The notes under the pieces are model-generated. The model was not told the origin of the DNA and searched no databases. It was given only the letters and a program-made list of their open reading frames with translations. A stretch of DNA of 64,000 nt, from the NCBI GenBank assembly GCA_016841045.1, contig JAENZX010000001.1, forward strand, positions 19,541 through 83,540, written 5' to 3'. This document shows, in pieces, positions 60,083 to 64,000 of this stretch. A program made the translations under genes and the position numbers. Source of the stretch: Thermincola carboxydiphila (lineage in GTDB: Bacteria; Bacillota; Thermincolia; Thermincolales; UBA2595). Each line of letters begins with the position of its first letter. The stretch's first letter is position 1.

Positions 60083-62311
60083 TCAAACTTTCGTATGCAT
60101 GGTTCTGTTTATGACATCAAGCTGCTGTTCACGGGTCAAGCTGATAAAATTGACTGCATAACCAGACACTCTGATGGTCAGCTGGGGATACTTCTCAGGA
60201 TGCTCCATTGCCTCCATAAGTGTTTCCCTGTCAAAAACATTTACATTCATATGATGGCCATCTCTTGCAAAATAGCCATCCAACAGAGTCGAGAGATTAT
60301 TGACCATATCTTCTCTGGTTTTTCCGAGAGCTTTAGGTATAAGGGAAAAAGTAAAAGATATACCGTCCCGCGAATAATCATAAGGAAGCCTGGCCACTGA
60401 GCTCATGGAAGCTAAAGCTCCTTTCCTGTCCCTCCCATGCATTGGATTCGCTCCCGGGGCAAACGGTTCTCCCGCTTTTCGACCATCAGGAGTACTCCCT
60501 GTCTTCTTTCCATAAACCACATTTGAAGTTATTGTTAGAATTGAGAGAGTCGGTTCAGCTCCACGATAGGTCTTCTGTTTCTTCAATTTGTGCATGAACC
60601 GGATGACCAAATCCACTGCCAGGCTGTCAACCCGTTCATCATTGTTACCCATCTGTGGGAAATCGCCCTCGGTTTCGTAGTCGATGACGTAACCCTTTTC
60701 GTTTCTTACCGTCTTTACCCGCGCGTACCGTATTGCACTTAATGAATCTGCGACTACAGAAAGCCCGGCAATGCCGCAGGCCATGGTTCTCTCAATATCC
60801 AGATCGTGTAAGGCAAACTGAAGTTTTTCATAATAATACCGGTCATGCATAAAGTGAATGATATTAAGTGTATTTATGTAAAGCCGGGCTAACCAGTCCA
60901 GAATATTATCGAATCTTTCCATAACTTCATCATAGTCCAAATAATCAGAAGTTATAGGTGCAAACCGAGGCCCTACCTGAAGACCCAGGTTTTCATCCCA
61001 GCCGCCGTTAACAGCATAAAGCAGTGCTTTGGCCAGGTTTGCCCTGGCACCAAAAAACTGCATTTGCTTACCCAGGGTCATTGCGGAAACACAGCACGCA
61101 ATCCCATAGTCGTCACCCCATCGGGGCCTCATTAAATCATCATTTTCATACTGAATAGAGCTTGTTTCTATTGATAGATTAGCAGCAAATTTTTTAAACG
61201 CTGCCGGAAGTAAAGTGGACCATAAAACTGTCATGTTAGGCTCTGGAGCAGGCCCAAGGTTATTCAGAGTATGAAGGAACCGGAACGAATTCTTAGTTAC
61301 CAGTGTCCGCCCATCCAGACCCATCCCCCCAATTGATTCGGTAACCCATGTCGGGTCGCCGCTGAACAGCTCGTTATATTCCGGAGTCCTCAAAAAACGG
61401 ACTATCCTAAGTTTTATTATTAATTGGTCAACTAATTCCTGAGCTTCCTTCTCTGTGATTACACCATTTCTTGAGTCTCTTTCAATATAAATGTCAAGAA
61501 AGGTTGAGACACGCCCCAAACTCATAGCCGCTCCATTTTGCTCCTTGATTGCCGCAAGATAACCAAAATAGAGCCACTGAACTGCTTCACGGGCATTTTG
61601 GGCCGGTCCCGAGATGTCAAAACCATAATCTGCGGCCATTATCTTAAGTTCCTCTAAGGCCCTAATCTGCTCACTTACTTCTTCCCTGGCTTTGATTAGG
61701 TCTTGTTCCATAATGTCATATTCAATATTTTTCAAGCTTTTCTGTTTATCTGTTATAAGGTAGTCCACACCGTAAAGTGGAACCCTTCGGTAATCTCCTA
61801 TAATCCTTCCCCTTCCGTACGCATCGGGAAGGCCGGTGATTATTCCAGCTTTTCTCACCCTTTTCATTTCTTCCGTATATGCGTCAAAAACAGCCTGATT
61901 ATGGGTCTTCCTGTGTTCTGTATAAAACTGCTCTAGATCCTGCCGAACTTTGTAACCATAGGCCTCCGCAGCACCAACTACCATCCGGATACCCCCGTTG
62001 GGCATTAGCGCCCGTTTCAGCGGTTCGTCTGTCTGCAGCCCCACAATTATTTCATTTTCCCGATCGATATAGCCGGGTGGATGTGAACTTATCGAGGCAA
62101 TTATCTCCGTATCAACATTTAAGCACCCGCCTTTTTTACGTTCTTCTGTAAGCAGCTCAACTACCTTCTGCCACACTGCCTGCGTTCTGGAAGTAGGCTT
62201 CTCTAGAAACCCGCCGTCTCCCTTGTAGGGTATATAATTTCTCTGGATAAAATCTCTGACATCTATCCTCTCACTCCATGCGCCATTATTAAAACCGTCC
62301 CATTGTTTCAT
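60083..62311 (-). CDS. pflB: Formate C-acetyltransferase (pyruvate formate-lyase)
   Basis: A 742-residue glycyl radical enzyme splitting pyruvate and CoA to acetyl-CoA and formate. The two adjacent active-site cysteines are in GIACCVSAM (near residue 410) and the radical-bearing Gly is in RVSGYAVNF near the C-terminus. The length and both motifs match true PFL rather than a diol dehydratase or benzylsuccinate synthase. The start ATG at 62311 has GAGGAGG 7 nt upstream. pflA follows. In strict anaerobes it can also run in the biosynthetic direction to supply formate for one-carbon metabolism. Confidence 0.96.
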   Translation of the reverse strand: MKQWDGFNNGAWSERIDVRDFIQRNYIPYKGDGGFLEKPTSRTQAVWQKVVELLTEERKKGGCLNVDTEIIASISSHPPGYIDRENEIIVGLQTDEPLKRALMPNGGIRMVVGAAEAYGYKVRQDLEQFYTEHRKTHNQAVFDAYTEEMKRVRKAGIITGLPDAYGRGRIIGDYRRVPLYGVDYLITDKQKSLKNIEYDIMEQDLIKAREEVSEQIRALEELKIMAADYGFDISGPAQNAREAVQWLYFGYLAAIKEQNGAAMSLGRVSTFLDIYIERDSRNGVITEKEAQELVDQLIIKLRIVRFLRTPEYNELFSGDPTWVTESIGGMGLDGRTLVTKNSFRFLHTLNNLGPAPEPNMTVLWSTLLPAAFKKFAANLSIETSSIQYENDDLMRPRWGDDYGIACCVSAMTLGKQMQFFGARANLAKALLYAVNGGWDENLGLQVGPRFAPITSDYLDYDEVMERFDNILDWLARLYINTLNIIHFMHDRYYYEKLQFALHDLDIERTMACGIAGLSVVADSLSAIRYARVKTVRNEKGYVIDYETEGDFPQMGNNDERVDSLAVDLVIRFMHKLKKQKTYRGAEPTLSILTITSNVVYGKKTGSTPDGRKAGEPFAPGANPMHGRDRKGALASMSSVARLPYDYSRDGISFTFSLIPKALGKTREDMVNNLSTLLDGYFARDGHHMNVNVFDRETLMEAMEHPEKYPQLTIRVSGYAVNFISLTREQQLDVINRTMHTKV

Positions 62312-62399
62312 TGAAAAGCCTCCTCTGAGGCTATTATTTCGCGGCATGTAAAAAATTATAAAATAACAACGATATCCGTGGCTTCTCTAAAAAATAAAA

Positions 62400-62422
62400 A
62401 GCATAGTCTAAATGACCATGCT
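62400..62422 (-). terminator. Terminator after the small membrane ORF
   Basis: AGCATAGTC pairs with GACCATGCT (one mismatch) around a short loop, followed on the minus strand by TTTTATTTTT. It ends the transcript that carries the ORF at 62519-62590 before pflB. Confidence 0.65.
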
Positions 62423-62490
62423 AACTGCTAACGCACACTCTATGTTGGCAATGTACTGACTCTATGCTCTGCGTTTCATCTTTCTTCTTT

Positions 62491-62509
62491 GAGCTTTCAC
62501 CGAAAGCCC
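62491..62509 (-). promoter_or_regulatory. SECIS-like hairpin after the small membrane ORF
   Basis: On the mRNA, GGGCUUUC-GGU-GAAAGCUC forms an 8-bp stem with one G-U pair and a GGU loop, 17 nt after the UGA at 62519-62521. The position and G-rich loop fit a bacterial SECIS, but it could be an ordinary hairpin near the end of the transcript. Confidence 0.35.
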
Positions 62510-62518
62510 TAATCAACA

Positions 62519-62590
62519 TCAGCCGCCGCCCCGCCTGGAGATCCATACCAATAGAATAGCCAGCCCTATCCAAATCAAGTAGTCTTCCAT
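62519..62590 (-). CDS. 23-codon membrane-protein ORF ending GGG-UGA-UGU-UGA (possible selenoprotein)
   Basis: ATG at 62590 has GAGGTG 8 nt upstream. It encodes MEDYLIWIGLAILLVWISRR followed by GGG: one N-terminal transmembrane helix and a basic Gly-rich end, stopped by TGA. The next codons are TGT TGA. Small single-helix proteins ending in GGGCC-like motifs are known in Firmicutes, so the first UGA may be selenocysteine (GGG-Sec-Cys-stop). A SECIS-like hairpin supports this, but ordinary termination at the first UGA is the default. It stands alone between the XRE regulator and pflB, with its own terminator. It is too short for routine gene finding. Confidence 0.5.
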   Translation of the reverse strand: MEDYLIWIGLAILLVWISRRGGG

Positions 62591-62641
62591 TATAATAACA
62601 CCTCACAAATCAAAAATATTGAGAACGTCTTAGCCTTCCTG

Positions 62642-63112
62642 CTACTGTTGGTATATTTCCTTTAAAATGTTCATAATATGGTCCCTGTTAAATGAACTGC
62701 ACCAACGATAGTCATCATCATCCAGTATACGGTAATGACCTGAAATCACGTTTCTCTGAAGTCGGAATCTGCCCATCTGTTTTTCGACTTTCCACCATAT
62801 CTTGCCACCCAATGTTTTTTCTTTGCGGCTTGGAGACCCAATATCCATTAGAGCCTCAACTACCTCAAAAGGATTACCTCCACAGGCAGACTGCAATACC
62901 TCACTTTCCCTAAAAAGAGAACATACTGCTATACAGACAGACCAATTAGCCAGAGCCCTGCCTTTCTCTATCTGAACCAGGGTTTTCTTGGACAGACCCA
63001 ATAGATCAGCCATTTTCTCCTGGGATAAATCATTCTCGGCACGGATTATTTTTAACTTCTGTGATACAAGCTGTATAAGATGATCCTTTGTCATAGCTTG
63101 ATCTACCGGCAT
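62642..63112 (-). CDS. XRE-family transcriptional regulator
   Basis: A 156-residue protein with an N-terminal Cro/C1-type helix-turn-helix (about 10-65: LKIIRAENDLSQEKMADLLGLSKKTLVQIEKGR). The C-terminal 90 residues are not recognised. It contains WKVEKQMGRFRLQRNVISGHYRILDDDDYRWCSSF, similar to stand-alone clostridial regulators of this size. GGGGG lies upstream of the ATG at 63112. It is divergent from the membrane protein gene at 63287; two related 14-bp sites between them are likely its operators. Confidence 0.88.
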   Translation of the reverse strand: MPVDQAMTKDHLIQLVSQKLKIIRAENDLSQEKMADLLGLSKKTLVQIEKGRALANWSVCIAVCSLFRESEVLQSACGGNPFEVVEALMDIGSPSRKEKTLGGKIWWKVEKQMGRFRLQRNVISGHYRILDDDDYRWCSSFNRDHIMNILKEIYQQ

Positions 63113-63141
63113 GTCACGCCCCCAATCTGAGCTTCATTTAA

Positions 63142-63155
63142 GTGTAATAATACAC
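63142..63155. promoter_or_regulatory. Operator-like site A
   Basis: GTGTAATAATACAC, an almost perfect palindrome, 30 bp upstream of the XRE regulator start. Its reverse complement occurs at 63204. Confidence 0.6.
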
Positions 63156-63203
63156 TTTTTGAACAAAAAGCGCAATATTAATATTGATATTTTTTCACAA
63201 ATA

Positions 63204-63217
63204 GTGTATTATTACAC
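63204..63217. promoter_or_regulatory. Operator-like site B
   Basis: GTGTATTATTACAC is the exact reverse complement of site A, 62 bp away, on the side of the divergent membrane protein gene. The XRE regulator may bind both and repress the two promoters. Confidence 0.6.
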
Positions 63218-63286
63218 CATGAAATACATATTAATGTTATAATCTATCTAATGAAATCTATAATGATTAAAGGAAGGAGGAAGTTT

Positions 63287-63631
63287 ATGACTGGGAAATG
63301 GGATATTCGCAGGATCTATCTTTACCTTGTCAGCTTCGCAACACTAATGATGATGGTTTTCGGAATGGTAGAATTTCTGCAGGGAATTGTAAACTTAACT
63401 TATCCAAAACCGGGACCAACATACTACGAAATTGAGATGAAATATGGTCCCAACGCCACTGATAAACCTACACCGGCCGAACTAAAGGAGCGGGCTGAAG
63501 CTGAGAAAGTCCAGCAAAGATACTATGAAATAAGAAGTATGATTAATAGCCTGATACTTCTACTGGTTGCCTTACCGGTTTACCTATACCACTGGCGTAA
63601 GATACAGTCCTCGGAACAGTTGATACAGTAG
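63287..63631 (+). CDS. Two-helix hypothetical membrane protein
   Basis: A 114-residue protein with two transmembrane helices (about 12-35, RIYLYLVSFATLMMMVFGMV, and 88-103, LILLLVALPVYLYHW) and a charged, Pro-containing loop between them. The start is ATG at 63287 with AAGGAGG 6 nt upstream; an earlier in-frame start at 63251 lies before that site. It resembles the DUF5671-like group of small membrane proteins only in topology. Its divergent partner encodes an XRE regulator. Confidence 0.75.
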   Translation: MTGKWDIRRIYLYLVSFATLMMMVFGMVEFLQGIVNLTYPKPGPTYYEIEMKYGPNATDKPTPAELKERAEAEKVQQRYYEIRSMINSLILLLVALPVYLYHWRKIQSSEQLIQ

Positions 63632-63711
63632 TTGAGAGTTGACAGTTAGCAATTGGCAGTTAGCAGATGAAAACATTTTCCGGGTGTGAGACTCGGAAGA
63701 TACCGAAAGGC

Positions 63712-63745
63712 GAGCCTGATTTCATTAACAGGCTTGTCTTTCTTT
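63712..63745 (+). terminator. Terminator after the two-helix protein gene
   Basis: GAGCCTG pairs with CAGGCTT over a 10-nt loop, followed by TGTCTTTCTTT. It is about 80 bp past the stop, after an AGTTGACAGTTAGCAATTGG-type microrepeat. Confidence 0.55.
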
Positions 63746-63813
63746 GCGAATGTTATTTTATACTTATCTTATATCCGGCTTTGCGCAGGCAAACCTTCCA
63801 CTTTCACTACCCA

Positions 63814-64000
63814 CTAATCACTACTTTCACTCGACTTGTTCTTGTTCAAATATGTAAACACTACTCCAACTATCAAAGCTGCGCCAACATTCCACATAGT
63901 TAAACCAGCTATTAAAGTAAGAATAGAGAAGTCGGCCTTACTCATTTCACTTACATAGCTCGAAAAGGCAAGCTCGGTTCCTGCTAAAAGCATAATTATC
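63814..64000 (-). CDS. Integral membrane protein, C-terminal end (partial)
   Basis: A frame open from the window end to TAG at 63814-63816 gives 61 residues: two hydrophobic stretches (LLAGTELAF, and ILTLIAGLTMWNVGAALIVGVVFTYL) and a short polar tail (NKNKSSESSD). It is the end of a transporter-like membrane protein beginning outside the window. The family is not recognised; the terminal helix and Lys/Ser tail are common in secondary transporters. Confidence 0.55.
   Translation of the reverse strand, partial: IIMLLAGTELAFSSYVSEMSKADFSILTLIAGLTMWNVGAALIVGVVFTYLNKNKSSESSD

Noticed and set aside
62421-62606. 61-codon minus-strand frame before pflB
   Set aside because: It starts without a ribosome binding site and overlaps, in another frame, the small ORF at 62519-62590, which has a good one.
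63661-63745. Possible riboswitch in a hairpin-rich stretch after the two-helix protein gene
   Set aside because: CTCGG..CCG..CGAG pairing is visible, but no conserved riboswitch core is recognised and the only good element is a terminator.
1-64000. CRISPR arrays, rRNA, tRNA and prophage genes
   Set aside because: No regularly spaced repeats of CRISPR length, no tRNA or rRNA signature and no phage structural genes were recognised.

Overview
The window looks like the chromosome of a spore-forming, Gram-positive anaerobe of the Clostridia, most like the Peptococcaceae / Thermincola / Desulfotomaculum group. This is inferred from gene content, not from a database search. The signs are strong GGAGG-type ribosome binding sites with many GTG and TTG starts, sporulation and germination genes (GerMN lipoprotein, CotF-type coat protein), SigI/RsgI, an S-layer-anchored enzyme, a nine-or-more-heme cytochrome c, a tungsten-type aldehyde:ferredoxin oxidoreductase, pyruvate formate-lyase, c-di-GMP riboswitches and selenocysteine use. 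No rRNA, tRNA, CRISPR array or prophage was seen.

Layout. 1-7 kb: end of a multiheme cytochrome c, a cell-wall amidase, a GerMN lipoprotein, then CcdA with a membrane-anchored thioredoxin whose active-site codon is UGA (WUPSC, selenocysteine), and small membrane proteins. 7-9.7 kb: a palindromic element, a c-di-GMP-I riboswitch, a broken LtaS-like gene and a lipoprotein. 9.7-12 kb: an Fe-S / metallocofactor cluster (NifX-like, UPF0251, NifU-like, Mrp). 12-25.8 kb: two DUF3147 proteins, a patatin, sigI-rsgI, a YkgJ protein, an SLH phosphodiester glycosidase, a PHP phosphatase, a ferredoxin, an iron-sulfur flavoprotein, a Gfo/Idh/MocA dehydrogenase and NDH-2. 25.9-29.2 kb: AOR, MoaD and Fe-alcohol dehydrogenase, an acid/aldehyde/alcohol redox operon. 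29.8-33.4 kb: an O-antigen-ligase-like protein, an FG-GAP membrane protein and a lipoprotein, translationally coupled. 33.5-42.6 kb: polysaccharide deacetylase, DUF1015, alr-CBS-nnr-acpS, CheW and a LytS/LytTR two-component system. 43-52.3 kb: cysteine synthase, rhomboid, UPF0182 behind a reduced c-di-GMP aptamer, CoA-disulfide reductase-rhodanese, an RlmL-like methyltransferase and a DUF1624 protein. 52.8-64 kb: an AprX-like subtilase, secreted and membrane hypotheticals, a dead IS110 element with its leader, a CotF coat protein, pflB-pflA, a tiny membrane-protein ORF followed by a SECIS-like hairpin, an XRE regulator with paired operators, and the 3' end of a membrane protein.

The strongest unexplained structure is a family of about 211-247 bp nested palindromes: three clear copies (6987-7200, 29468-29678, 52470-52683) and one divergent copy (35908-36154). 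They sit only between genes. Their arms differ between copies but keep pairing through compensatory changes. The head keeps a two-hairpin shape with GTCC-type loops in most copies, and a TCTGGTCAACT / AGTTGACAGACGAT internal loop is conserved. This argues for selection on a folded nucleic acid rather than chance repeats.
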